Below, piece by piece: positions 1 to 7,663 of a DNA stretch of 64,000 bases (its first letter is position 1; each line of letters opens with the position of its first letter). Source of the stretch: Microlunatus antarcticus (GTDB lineage: Bacteria > Actinomycetota > Actinomycetes > Propionibacteriales > Propionibacteriaceae). A program made the position numbers and the translations under genes. The stretch is from positions 3,224,001-3,288,000 of the forward strand of contig NZ_JACHZG010000001.1 in the NCBI RefSeq assembly GCF_014193425.1, read 5' to 3'. The notes under the pieces are model-generated. The model had not been told where the DNA came from and made no database searches. It saw only the letters and a list, made by a program, of their open reading frames with translations.

Positions 1-127
1 CCACGAACATCAGCAGGGCCGGCAGCGCCATCCAGGTGAGCGAACGCTCCCGGATGCCGCTGCCGCCGCCTGCCGACGCGCTGCTGGCCGGCGCCGACTG
101 CAGAGCCGCCGGAGCCAGCGCGGTCAC
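1..127 (-). CDS. Carbohydrate ABC transporter permease, N-terminal part (runs off the window)
   Basis: Only the first 42 codons are present. The GTG start (127-125) overlaps the stop of the upstream binding-protein gene by four bases (GTGA), so the two are translationally coupled. The visible protein has a Gly/Ala/Ser-rich N-terminus, a basic patch (IRERS) and the start of a hydrophobic helix (WMALPALLMF). That layout fits the cytoplasmic tail and first membrane segment of a MalF/UgpA-type sugar permease. The assignment rests mainly on operon position behind a family 1 binding protein. What the permease carries cannot be told. Confidence 0.6.
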   Translation of the reverse strand, partial: MTALAPAALQSAPASSASAGGGSGIRERSLTWMALPALLMFV

Positions 128-1497
128 TGCCCGATGACCTTGTTCATGTTGTCGACCCACTCCTGGGGCGTGATCGAGAGCTGGAACAGCTTCGCGATGT
201 TGTCCAGGAGGGTCTCGGCCGCGTTGGCGGGCAGCGCCTGGTCCCACGACTGCGCGAAGGACTTGGCGTTGCTGGCGGTGTCGTAGATGAAGTTCAGGAA
301 CGGCGCGTCCGCGCCGCTGAACTGGGCGTTCGAGCCCTTGACGATCGCCACGCTGCCGGAGTCGGCCCACGCCTTGATCTCGGTGTCGTCCAGCACGCTG
401 GTCGAGAAGAACTTCTTGGCCGTGTTCTTCTCGGCGTCCGACGCCTTGGCGGAGATCGAGTAGTACTGCGCCGGGTTGCCCACGGTGTTGGTCGGGTCGC
501 CCTTGCCGCCGGTGACGGCCGGGAAGTTCCCGTAGCCGAGGTTGCCGCCGCTGACGAAGTCGCCGCCGTCGGCCTTCATGGTGCCGTAGGTCCAGGCGCC
601 GTGGACCATCATCGCGGCCTTGCCGGTGTAGAGCAGGGCCAGGTCGGCGTTGGAGTCGGCGGTGATCGAGGAGAAGCCCTTGATGAAGCCGTTCGCCTTC
701 ACCAGGTCCTGGATCTTGGTCAGCATGTCGAGCACCGCGGGGTCGGACCACGCGCCGGCCTTGCCGGAGAAGGCGTTCTGGAAGACCTCCGGGCCCGCGA
801 TGCGGTCGAGCAGGAACTCGAGCCACATCATGTTGGTCCAGCGGGACTGGCCGCCGAGGGAGAACGGCGCGATGCCCGCGTCGTTGAACTTCGGGACCAG
901 GGCCATGATGTCGTCCCACGTCTGCGGGGGCTGCACGCCGACCTTGTCGAAGACCTTCTTGTTCCAGTAGAAGACGATCGGGGTGACCGTCTCGGCCGGC
1001 ATCGCGTAGATCTTGCCGTCGACCGAGGCCGCCTCGAAGGCGGACGGGAAGAGCCGGTCCTTGACCGCGGCGTTCTCGGAGAAGAACGACGTCAGGTCCT
1101 CGACCTGGTTGTTCTTCACGTACTCGCGGAGGCCACCGCCGCCCCAGCCCCAGATGATCGACGGGCCCTGGCCCGCGCCGATGGCGGTCTTGATCTTGGT
1201 CTTGTACGCGTCGTTCTGGAACTCGGTGTACTTGATGGCGGCGTCGGGGTTGGCCGTGTTGAAGCGCTTGACCGTGGCCTCACGGATGGCCTGCTGCGGC
1301 TGGCCGCTCAGGAACCAGTAGCTGGCCGCACCGGTGCCGGCGGCCGCGCCGCCACCGCCCGCGCTGCCGCCCGCACCCGGGGTGGTGGGCTGGGTGCCGC
1401 CGCCGCACGCGGCGAGGGTGCCGACCGCCGAGGCGCTCAGACCGGCCAGGCCGGCCAGCTTGAGGAAGCCGCGACGCGAGGTGTTGCTGGGATCCAC
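124..1497 (-). CDS. Extracellular solute-binding protein, family 1 (sugar ABC importer lipoprotein)
   Basis: 457 aa, the usual length for this family. The N-terminus carries a twin-arginine motif (SRRGFLK, residues 7-13), a hydrophobic stretch and a lipobox ending LAAC with the lipidated Cys at residue 31. It is therefore probably exported by Tat and anchored in the membrane. The mature part has the family pattern of an extended periplasmic-binding fold (residues about 58-440), with aromatic residues likely to contact sugar. The GTG start is supported by a GGAG box at about 10 bases. It is the first gene of an importer operon and is coupled to a permease. Divergent from a LacI regulator, which suggests sugar induction. 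The substrate is unknown. Confidence 0.9.
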   Translation of the reverse strand: MDPSNTSRRGFLKLAGLAGLSASAVGTLAACGGGTQPTTPGAGGSAGGGGAAAGTGAASYWFLSGQPQQAIREATVKRFNTANPDAAIKYTEFQNDAYKTKIKTAIGAGQGPSIIWGWGGGGLREYVKNNQVEDLTSFFSENAAVKDRLFPSAFEAASVDGKIYAMPAETVTPIVFYWNKKVFDKVGVQPPQTWDDIMALVPKFNDAGIAPFSLGGQSRWTNMMWLEFLLDRIAGPEVFQNAFSGKAGAWSDPAVLDMLTKIQDLVKANGFIKGFSSITADSNADLALLYTGKAAMMVHGAWTYGTMKADGGDFVSGGNLGYGNFPAVTGGKGDPTNTVGNPAQYYSISAKASDAEKNTAKKFFSTSVLDDTEIKAWADSGSVAIVKGSNAQFSGADAPFLNFIYDTASNAKSFAQSWDQALPANAAETLLDNIAKLFQLSITPQEWVDNMNKVIGQ

Positions 1498-1587
1498 TCT
1501 GATCTCCTAGATGAGCGCGGCCGGTGCCGCGGTGTGAACGATGCGACGGAACACCACAGAGATGTTTCGCTCAATGCTGCTCGATTT

Positions 1588-1617
1588 AACGTAAGTTCGC
1601 GAGACCGAGCCTGTCAA
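1588..1617 (-). promoter_or_regulatory. Candidate sigma-70 promoter of the sugar importer operon
   Basis: Read on the minus strand, a perfect TTGACA (1617-1612) is followed after 18 bases by TACGTT (1593-1588), which fits the actinobacterial TANNNT -10 form. It lies about 90 bases before the binding-protein start. Confidence 0.6.
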
Positions 1618-1671
1618 GGGCGCCCCGCATGTCGTCACCGGAGTGTTGTCACTGCAGCGGTCTGCGCTCGC

Positions 1672-1683
1672 GGGAACGTTCCC
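1672..1683. promoter_or_regulatory. Palindromic candidate LacI operator GGGAACGTTCCC
   Basis: A perfect 12-base palindrome with the central CG step typical of LacI-family operators, between the divergent importer and lacI-type genes. A second, related inverted repeat (GGGGAA, 3 bases, TTCCCC) lies at 1713-1727. Both are upstream of the importer -35 box. Confidence 0.5.
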
Positions 1684-1789
1684 ACGCCCAGTGTGCAACA
1701 TCCGGGGTCCCAGGGGAAGTGTTCCCCGGTCCGCGTGTCCATCCCGGCGTTTTCTGCTCGCGCTCGTGGATCTGAGGCGCTACTGTGAC

Positions 1790-1801
1790 CGAAACTTTTC
1801 G
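1790..1801. promoter_or_regulatory. Candidate autoregulatory operator CGAAACTTTTCG
   Basis: An imperfect palindrome (CGAAA, 2 bases, TTTCG) just downstream of a TANNNT-like box (TACTGT, 1781-1786) and just before the ribosome binding site of the LacI gene. Its position suits autorepression. A matching half-site GTTTCG is at 1564-1569 in the importer leader. Confidence 0.35.
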
Positions 1802-1817
1802 AGCAGAAGGGGTGCCC

Positions 1818-2834
1818 ATGAGTAGCCGCGCCACCCTGGCCGACGTCGCGAGCGCCGTGGGGGTCTCGGTCGCCACCGTGTCCAAGGTCCTCAACGACCA
1901 CGCGGACGTCGCGCCCGGCACCCGTCGTCGCGTGCAGCAGCAGCTGCGGGACTCCTCCTACCGCGTCACCGGCAACGGCCGGCGCCGCTCGCGCCTCGAG
2001 GGCACCATCGAGGTCGAGTTCCCCGGCCTGGAGAACCCGTACGTCGTCGGCGTCCTGGACGGCATCCTGGACGCGGCGCGGGCCGAGCACCTGGACGTCG
2101 CCATCGGGCCGCAGGTGCGCGACAACACCGCCGTCGTCGAGCCGCAGATGATGCGCCGCTCGGGTCGTATCGGCGCCATCTTCATCACCGTCGACGCCGC
2201 GACCCCGCCCGTGGCCACCCTCATCGACGACGGCTTCCCGACCGTCGTCGTCGACCCGGTCCGCGCGGGGTCGGGGGCCACCGTCAGCATCGGCGCCACC
2301 AACTTCAGCGGCGGGCTGTCGGCGACCAAGCACCTGCTCGCGCTCGGTCACCGGCGCATCGCGCACGCCGCCGGGCCGAGCAGCGTCGACTGCAGCCAGG
2401 CCCGGCTCGCCGGCTACCAGTCCGCCCTGGGCGAGGCCGGGCTCCGCGCCGACGACGACCTGATCGTGCCGTCGCCGTTCACGTACGCCGGGGGCCGCGC
2501 GTCGGCCGCCCGACTGCTCGACCTGCCCGAGCGGCCGACCGCGATCTTCGCCGCCGGCGACGAGATCGCCCTCGGGATCATGGAGGAGGCCAGGCTCCGG
2601 TCGATCCGGATCCCGGAGGACCTCAGCATCGTCGGCTTCGACGACACCTACCTCGCGAGCCGCTCCGCTCCCCCGCTCACCACGGTCGCCCAGCCGCTCG
2701 TGGAGATGGGCCGGCTCGCGGTGCGATCGCTGAGCCAGCTGATCACCGGCGACTTCCTCGGGACGTCGCACCTCGAGCTCTCGACCCGCCTGGTCGTCCG
2801 CGAGTCCACCGCCCCCTGCCCGACCGGGCGCTGA
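1818..2834 (+). CDS. LacI-family transcriptional regulator
   Basis: 338 aa from the ATG at 1818, which follows an AGAAGGGG box. An upstream in-frame GTG (1785) would start inside the likely promoter and is not preferred. The N-terminal helix-turn-helix (residues about 6-26, TLADVASAVGVSVATVSKVL) is textbook LacI. A periplasmic-binding-like sensor domain follows (about 60-335, with GFDDTYLASRSAPPLTTV near the end). Its neighbour on the other strand is a sugar ABC importer, so it most likely represses that operon and is released by the sugar or a derivative. The gene ends in a hairpin shared with the convergent gene. Confidence 0.93.
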   Translation: MSSRATLADVASAVGVSVATVSKVLNDHADVAPGTRRRVQQQLRDSSYRVTGNGRRRSRLEGTIEVEFPGLENPYVVGVLDGILDAARAEHLDVAIGPQVRDNTAVVEPQMMRRSGRIGAIFITVDAATPPVATLIDDGFPTVVVDPVRAGSGATVSIGATNFSGGLSATKHLLALGHRRIAHAAGPSSVDCSQARLAGYQSALGEAGLRADDDLIVPSPFTYAGGRASAARLLDLPERPTAIFAAGDEIALGIMEEARLRSIRIPEDLSIVGFDDTYLASRSAPPLTTVAQPLVEMGRLAVRSLSQLITGDFLGTSHLELSTRLVVRESTAPCPTGR

Positions 2835-2847
2835 GCCCTCGGCTCAG
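2831..2847. terminator. Hairpin holding both stop codons of a convergent pair
   Basis: CTGAGCC, 3-base loop, GGCTCAG. The LacI stop (2832-2834) and the stop of the minus-strand gene (2846-2844) lie in opposite arms. No T-run follows, so it is a bidirectional terminator candidate of the actinobacterial type. Confidence 0.45.
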
Positions 2848-3347
2848 GCGGCTTCCAGCGCCAGGTCGGGGACGGGCACGACGGACGGGACGTTCCGGGT
2901 CTCGCGCCGACGCTCGCCCGCCGGCGTGCGCCAGACCAGCGCGTAGTCGAGGGTGCACGCGGCCAGCCAGGGGTCCACGGCGGCGAACCGCACGGTGAAG
3001 CAGGCGCCGGAGGCCACGAACCGGACGGTGTGCGCCGCCGACGCCACGACGCCGGACCGGGACGTGAGGGTCGCTCTCAGCTCCACGTCGCGGGCGCCGC
3101 CGGTGTCGCCGGCGTTCTCGACGAGCATCACGCCCGGCTCGGCCCACAGCAGCCGCCAGCCGGCCGGGTCCTCGCCCTCGCCGCGGGCGGGCGGGCGGGC
3201 CAGCGCCTCCGCAGCCGTGACCGCCTCGGCCGCCGCCGCCAGCGCGACCCGCTGCCGGCGCCCGCGACGGACCAGCAGCCCGACGAAGGCGAGGGTCTTG
3301 AGGCACACCACGCCGCCGACGATCATCAGCAGGGTCGTGGTGCTCAC
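2844..3347 (-). CDS. Small membrane-anchored protein of unknown function
   Basis: 167 aa from a GTG at 3347. One N-terminal membrane helix (about residues 5-25, LLMIVGGVVCLKTLAFVGLL) is followed by an Arg-rich stretch, so the rest is probably cytoplasmic. The C-terminal ~100 residues are rich in short beta-type segments (for example VELRATLTSRSGVV and HTVRFVASGACFTVRF) and look like a small beta-sandwich. No family recognised. Ends convergent with lacI. A second long minus-strand frame over the same bases is very Arg/Gly-rich and looks like a shadow. Confidence 0.6.
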   Translation of the reverse strand: MSTTTLLMIVGGVVCLKTLAFVGLLVRRGRRQRVALAAAAEAVTAAEALARPPARGEGEDPAGWRLLWAEPGVMLVENAGDTGGARDVELRATLTSRSGVVASAAHTVRFVASGACFTVRFAAVDPWLAACTLDYALVWRTPAGERRRETRNVPSVVPVPDLALEAA

Positions 3348-3403
3348 GCGACGATGCTAGGGGAACTCTCAGGATCGCGGGCCGTCCGGACGGAACCCAC
3401 CGG

Positions 3404-4255
3404 TCAGCCGACCGGGACGCTCCCCACGGCGGCCAGGTCGAGCCGTTCGGGGTGGGCGTAGACGTTCATCGTCTCGCCGCGGACGAAGGCGACCAGGGTC
3501 AGACCGGCCTCGTCGGCCAGCTCCACGGCCAGCGAGGTCGGCGCCGACACGGCGACCAGCAGCTCGGCCCCGGCGAGGACGGCCTTCTGCGTCAGCTCGT
3601 ACGACGCCCGGCTCGACACGACCAGGGTGCAGCCGACGAGCGGCAGCCGCCCCTCGCGCAGGGCCCAGCCGATCACCTTGTCGAGGGCGTTGTGCCGTCC
3701 GACGTCCTCGCGCACGCACACCAGCTCACCGTCGGCGTCGATCAGCCCGGCGGCGTGCAGCCCGCCGGTCTTGTCGAAGGCGCGCTGCTGCTCGCGCAGC
3801 AGCTCGGGTGCCGCGAGCACCCGCTCCACCGGCAGCGGCTCCCGGAACGTCGTCGGGTGCCGCCGGGCGGTGACGACCTGGTCGATCGAGGTGCTGCCGC
3901 ACAGCCCGCAGGCGCTGTTCACCAGCACCTGGCGCAGCGGCCCGGTCGGCGCGGCGCCCGGCACGAGGCTGACGTCGAGCACGTTGTACGTCTGCAGCCC
4001 GTCCGCGTCGGTGCCCGCGCAGTAGCGGGCCAGGACGACGTCGGAGGCGGTGGTGATGACGCCCTCGCCGTGCAGCAGGCCGTGCACGAGGTCGATGTCG
4101 TCGCCGGGGGTCCGCATCGTCACCAGGAACGCGGAGCCGTCGAGGCGCACCTCGAGCGGTTCCTCCACGGCTAGCGTGTCGCTGCGGCGCACGACCCGGG
4201 GGTCGTCGCCCACGCGGACCTTGACCACCGGTCGGGTCCGGGTGAGGCGTCCCAT
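3404..4255 (-). CDS. fdhD: Formate dehydrogenase accessory sulfurtransferase FdhD
   Basis: 283 aa, normal for the family. FdhD passes sulfur from the cysteine desulfurase to the molybdenum cofactor of formate dehydrogenases in the cytoplasm. The CxxC persulfide motif is present (SACGLCGS, about residue 114), as are VCVREDVGRHNALDKVIG, SSRASYE and the C-terminal GETMNVYA. The ATG at 4255 fits the conserved start (MGRLTRTRPV). No formate dehydrogenase gene is in the window. The divergent DUF6457 gene is a frequent companion of molybdenum cofactor genes, which supports the assignment. Confidence 0.95.
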   Translation of the reverse strand: MGRLTRTRPVVKVRVGDDPRVVRRSDTLAVEEPLEVRLDGSAFLVTMRTPGDDIDLVHGLLHGEGVITTASDVVLARYCAGTDADGLQTYNVLDVSLVPGAAPTGPLRQVLVNSACGLCGSTSIDQVVTARRHPTTFREPLPVERVLAAPELLREQQRAFDKTGGLHAAGLIDADGELVCVREDVGRHNALDKVIGWALREGRLPLVGCTLVVSSRASYELTQKAVLAGAELLVAVSAPTSLAVELADEAGLTLVAFVRGETMNVYAHPERLDLAAVGSVPVG

Positions 4256-4309
4256 GCCCCCATCCTGGCACCGGGGGCCAACGACCGCACGACGACGGAG
4301 GGCACGACG

Positions 4310-4609
4310 ATGGACCTGACCCAGTGGCTGGCACGGCTCGGCGCCGAGCTCGGGACCGACGACGTCGACCTGGACGAGGCGAGGATCACCGAGCTCCTCG
4401 ACCTGACCCGCGAGGCCGCGCACGGCGTGGAGCGCGTCGCGGGTCCGCTGACCACCTTCCTGGTCGGGGTCGCGGTCGGGCGGGGTGCGGACGTCGCCAC
4501 CGCGACGCAGGCGGCCCAGGCGCTGCTCGAGGAGCCGGCGCCGGGCCCCGACGAAGCGACCGACGGAGCGGCCGGCGGTCCGACCGCCTCCCACGACAAC
4601 GCGGGCTAG
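4310..4609 (+). CDS. DUF6457 domain protein, molybdenum-cofactor associated
   Basis: 99 aa, acidic, mostly helical. The pattern WLARLGAELG, then DEARITELLDLTREAAHGVERVAGPLTTFLVG matches the short DUF6457 domain. In Actinobacteria that domain is often found beside or fused to MobA-type nucleotidyltransferases. It has no known catalytic residues. A GGAGGG box precedes the ATG. Divergent from fdhD and 9 bases before the SURF1 gene, so it may be cotranscribed with the latter. The role is inferred from context only. Confidence 0.7.
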   Translation: MDLTQWLARLGAELGTDDVDLDEARITELLDLTREAAHGVERVAGPLTTFLVGVAVGRGADVATATQAAQALLEEPAPGPDEATDGAAGGPTASHDNAG

Positions 4610-4618
4610 CCTGGAGCG

Positions 4619-5416
4619 GTGCAACGCCTCTGGGTCCGCTGGACTCTGCTGACCGCGTTCGTGCTGGCGTTCGGGACCGCGTGCGCCTTCCTCGGCAACT
4701 GGCAGCTCGACCGGCTCGAGTCGCGCCGCGAGCGGAACGTCTCGACGGTCCGCAACGAGGAGCAGGCCGTCCGCCCGTACACCGACGTCTTCACCCGCAC
4801 GATCGTCGACGCCGACCAGTGGCAGCGCGTCAGCGCGACGGGGACGTTCGACGCGGACCACCAGCTGCTGCTGCGCTACCGCAGCAGCGGCGACACCGAG
4901 GGCTACGAGGTCGTCACCCCGCTGCGCACCGCGACCGGGGCGGTCCTGGTCGACCGCGGCATCGTCTCGCTCGCCAACGGCGCCCCGATCCCGACCGTCG
5001 CCCCCGCCCCGCCGACCGGTGAGGTCACGGTCGTCGGGCACGTCCGCCGCGACGAGCAGGGCAAGCGCTCGGCCATCACCCCGGTCGACGGCGCCGCCCG
5101 GCTGATCAGCTCCGAGGCGTTCGGCGCGACGCTGCCCTACCCGGTCGTCGACGGCTACATCGGCCTGATCACGGTCGACCCGCCACAGACGGGCGGCTTC
5201 GCGCCCGTCGCGCTGCCCGAGATCTCCGACGGCCCCCACTTCTGGTACGCGGTGCAGTGGTTCATGTTCGCCGGCATCGGCGTCGCCGGCATCGTCGTCT
5301 TCATCCGCGGCGACCTGCGCGAGCGGCGCACCGGTCACCGCAAGACGCCCAAGGCGCCGAAGGGTCCGAAGCCGCGCGACCCCGCGCACCCCGAGCTGAC
5401 CTCGAGCGGAGTATGA
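4619..5416 (+). CDS. SURF1 family protein (cytochrome oxidase assembly)
   Basis: 265 aa with the classic SURF1 plan: an N-terminal membrane helix (about 7-28) followed by GNWQLDRLESR, a long extracytoplasmic loop, and a C-terminal helix (about 210-235) preceded by HFWYAVQWFMF. SURF1 helps insert heme a into cytochrome aa3 oxidase. The GTG start directly follows the DUF6457 stop. The C-terminus is a basic Lys/Pro tail. The heme A genes ctaA and ctaB are elsewhere in the window (55.9 and 60.9 kb), so the aerobic oxidase assembly set is well represented. Confidence 0.9.
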   Translation: MQRLWVRWTLLTAFVLAFGTACAFLGNWQLDRLESRRERNVSTVRNEEQAVRPYTDVFTRTIVDADQWQRVSATGTFDADHQLLLRYRSSGDTEGYEVVTPLRTATGAVLVDRGIVSLANGAPIPTVAPAPPTGEVTVVGHVRRDEQGKRSAITPVDGAARLISSEAFGATLPYPVVDGYIGLITVDPPQTGGFAPVALPEISDGPHFWYAVQWFMFAGIGVAGIVVFIRGDLRERRTGHRKTPKAPKGPKPRDPAHPELTSSGV

Positions 5417-5420
5417 GCCG

Positions 5421-6182
5421 GTGGACCTCGGACTGAACGACCGCGTCTTCGTCGTCACCGCCGCCAGCGGCGGTCTGGGCCGGGCCAGCGCAGCCCAGCT
5501 CGTCGCCGAGGGCGCACGCGTCGTCCTCGTCGCGCGGCGGGCGGACGTGCTGGACGAGGCCGTCGAGGAGCTGGGCCCGGACCGTGCGGTCGCCGTGACC
5601 GCCGACCTGACCGACCCGGCGACCGCCGACCTCGCCTGCCTCGTCGCCCTGCACGCCTTCGGCCGGCTCGACGGCGCCCTGGTCAGCGTGGGCGGGCCGC
5701 CGCCCGGCACCGTGCTCGGCACCACCGACGAGCAGTGGTCGACGGCGTTCGACCGCGTCTTCCTCGCCGCGCTGCGGGTGTCGCGCGCGGTCGTGGCGCA
5801 CGCCACCGCGGCCGACCTCAGCCTGGCCTGGGTGCTCTCGACCTCGGTCCGCTCCCCCGTCGGCGGGCTCGCGACCTCGAACGGCCTCCGCCCCGGTCTC
5901 GGGATGTTGATCAAGCAGCTGGCCGACGAGATCGGCCCGACCGGCGGACGTGTCGTCGGGCTGATGCCCGGACGCGTCGAGACCGAGCGGACCCGGGAGC
6001 TCGACGCCGGCGACGCCGACCCGACGGCCGCACGGGCGGCCCGGGAGGCGGCGATCCCGCTGCGCCGCTACGGTCGCCCCGACGAGTTCGGGCGGGTGGC
6101 CGCCTTCGTGCTGTCGCCGGCGGCGTCGTACCTCACCGGGTGCGTGGTCCCGGTCGAGGGCGGCGCGCTCCGCTCCCTGTGA
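5421..6182 (+). CDS. Atypical SDR-family protein with an SNxxR active-site variant
   Basis: 253 aa Rossmann protein. The nucleotide loop is TAASGGLG (about 12-19) rather than a standard TGxxxGxG, and the usual YxxxK is replaced by TSNGLRPG, putting Ser and Arg at the catalytic Tyr and Lys positions. The LMPGRVETER and GGALRSL ends are normal. Proteins of this kind form a bacterial SDR subgroup that lacks a complete catalytic tetrad, so oxidoreductase activity should not be assumed. GTG start 5 bases after the SURF1 gene. A second protein of the same type is at 35330-36097. Confidence 0.8.
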   Translation: MDLGLNDRVFVVTAASGGLGRASAAQLVAEGARVVLVARRADVLDEAVEELGPDRAVAVTADLTDPATADLACLVALHAFGRLDGALVSVGGPPPGTVLGTTDEQWSTAFDRVFLAALRVSRAVVAHATAADLSLAWVLSTSVRSPVGGLATSNGLRPGLGMLIKQLADEIGPTGGRVVGLMPGRVETERTRELDAGDADPTAARAAREAAIPLRRYGRPDEFGRVAAFVLSPAASYLTGCVVPVEGGALRSL

Positions 6183-6198
6183 CCGCCCCGGCGTCCCC

Positions 6199-7044
6199 GT
6201 GAGCCTCGCCGACGTCGCGGACCTGCTCGCCTGCCCCACCTGCGCGGCCCGCGACCTCCCGGACACCCCGCTGGCGCTCGACGCGACGACGCTGCGCTGC
6301 GAGCGCGGCCACGCGTACGACGTCGCCCGTCAGGGGTACGTGAACCTGGTCGGCCGGGCCGTCCCGCGCAACGCCGACGGGCCGGAGATGGTGGCCGCCC
6401 GCGAGAGGTTCCTGGGCGGCGGCGCGTACGACGCGATCGCGGACGCCCTCGCCGACGCGGCCCTGCGGACGCCGTCCTCTGCGCCCGTCGTGCTCGACGT
6501 CGGCGCCGGACCGGGGTGGTACCTCGAGCGCGTGCTGGCCCGGTTCGCGGACGACGGGCGGCCGGGTCGCGGGGTCGCCCTGGACGTGTCCCCCACCGCC
6601 GCGCGGCGGTCCGCCCGGAGCGAGCGGGCCGTCGGCGCCGTCGTGGCCGACGCCTGGGAACGGCTCCCCCTGCGGACGTCCGGCGTCGACGTCGTGCTCA
6701 GCGTCTTCGCGCCGCGTCAGCCCGCCGAGCTGACCCGGGTCCTGGCGCCGGGCGGTCTCGCGGTCGTCGTGAGCCCGCTGCCCGAGCACCTCGCCGGTCT
6801 CCGGGCGGCCTGGGGCCTGCTCGACGTGGAGCCCGGCAAGCAGGAACGGCTGGCGGCCACGTTCGGCGAGCACCTGGAGCCGCTGGACGCGGTCGACGTG
6901 CGCCAAACGGTCCCCCTGGACCGCGCCGCCCTCGACGACCTCGTCGCCATGGGGCCGAACGCGTTCCACGGCACCGACCGTCCGGGCCCGGCACCGAGCG
7001 AGATCGAGCTCGCCGTCCGCGTCAGCACCTGGCGGCGGGGCTAG
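6199..7044 (+). CDS. RlmA-family 23S rRNA (guanine-N1) methyltransferase-like protein
   Basis: 281 aa. An N-terminal zinc finger (CPTC at about 12-15, then CERGHAYD at about 34-41) is followed by RQGYVNL, the hallmark of RlmA proteins. The SAM-binding domain has VLDVGAGPGWYL (about 98-109), and VLSVFAPR follows at about 170. RlmA enzymes methylate G745 or G748 in helix 35 of 23S rRNA; the latter form (TlrB type) can give macrolide resistance. Which position this one modifies cannot be told. 16 bases after the SDR gene, likely the same transcript. Confidence 0.85.
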   Translation: MSLADVADLLACPTCAARDLPDTPLALDATTLRCERGHAYDVARQGYVNLVGRAVPRNADGPEMVAARERFLGGGAYDAIADALADAALRTPSSAPVVLDVGAGPGWYLERVLARFADDGRPGRGVALDVSPTAARRSARSERAVGAVVADAWERLPLRTSGVDVVLSVFAPRQPAELTRVLAPGGLAVVVSPLPEHLAGLRAAWGLLDVEPGKQERLAATFGEHLEPLDAVDVRQTVPLDRAALDDLVAMGPNAFHGTDRPGPAPSEIELAVRVSTWRRG

Positions 7045-7054
7045 CGACTAGCCC
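7038..7054. terminator. Hairpin holding both stop codons of a convergent pair
   Basis: GGGCTAG, 3-base loop, CTAGCCC. The TAG of the methyltransferase (7042-7044) and the TAG of the minus-strand HTH gene (7050-7048) sit in the two arms. Confidence 0.45.
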
Positions 7055-7491
7055 TTCTTGCCCTTCTTGGCGGCCTTCTTCGGCTCGGCCTTCTTCTTGC
7101 CCTTGTCGTCCTTGGCGCTCTTGGACTTGGCCGCCTTCTCGCTGACCTTGTCCGCCGCCTTCTCGACCTTGTCCTTGGCGGCCTTGGCCTTGGTGCGCAC
7201 GGCCGACGCCGGCGTCTCCGTGGCGTTCGCGGCCTGGTCCTCGACGCGGTCGGCCCCCGTGCGCCGCGGACCCCGGGTCGCGCCACCGCGACCGCGCAGG
7301 GTCGCGCCCGACTCCTTGAGGACCCCGTGCACGAACCCGTAGGAACGTCCCGTGTCCTGCGCGATGGAGCGGATGCTCTCCCCGCCCGCGTAGCGCTGGC
7401 CGAAGGTCGTGCCCAGCGACGAGCGCTGGTCCCCGGTGATCCGGGCACCCTTCGTCAGTCCCGTCTGAGTCCCGTCGGCGCTCTCCGCCAT
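7048..7491 (-). CDS. Small HTH protein with a lysine-rich, histone H1-like tail
   Basis: 147 aa from the ATG at 7491, which has a GGGAG box. The N-terminal half holds a conserved actinobacterial helix-turn-helix unit (about residues 13-70: ITGDQRSSLGTTF, then SIRSIAQDTGRSYGFVHGVL, then the basic GATLRGRGGATRG). The C-terminal half is made of Lys/Ala-rich repeats (KAAKDKVEKAADKV, then a run of KK pairs) and is likely disordered. This suggests a DNA-binding, nucleoid-associated role. Further in-frame starts up to 7626 lack a ribosome binding site and give an uncharacteristic Pro-rich leader. Confidence 0.8.
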   Translation of the reverse strand: MAESADGTQTGLTKGARITGDQRSSLGTTFGQRYAGGESIRSIAQDTGRSYGFVHGVLKESGATLRGRGGATRGPRRTGADRVEDQAANATETPASAVRTKAKAAKDKVEKAADKVSEKAAKSKSAKDDKGKKKAEPKKAAKKGKKG

Positions 7492-7663
7492 GCGTGCTCC
7501 CGTGGTCAGGACGCCCGGACGGGCCCCCGTCGTCGGGGCTGGGCTCGGGCATCGCGGCTCCATGATCAACCGATCGCGGACCATGATCGCACCAGCGCGC
7601 GGAGGGCGTCCTCCGGGGGTCGACACGGTCGGTCCCGGTGGGTCGCGCCCACCGGGTCCGGCC

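Noticed and set aside
601-1788. Long plus-strand open frame opposite the sugar-binding protein gene
   Set aside because: Antisense shadow of a GC-rich gene: no family pattern, no ribosome binding site, and biased His/Arg/Gly/Val composition. Many similar long antisense frames across the window were left out for the same reason.
2743-3306. Alternative minus-strand frame over the small membrane protein
   Set aside because: Almost entirely Arg/Gly/Ala/Pro, no recognisable fold; the overlapping frame at 2844-3347 has a clear membrane helix and normal composition.
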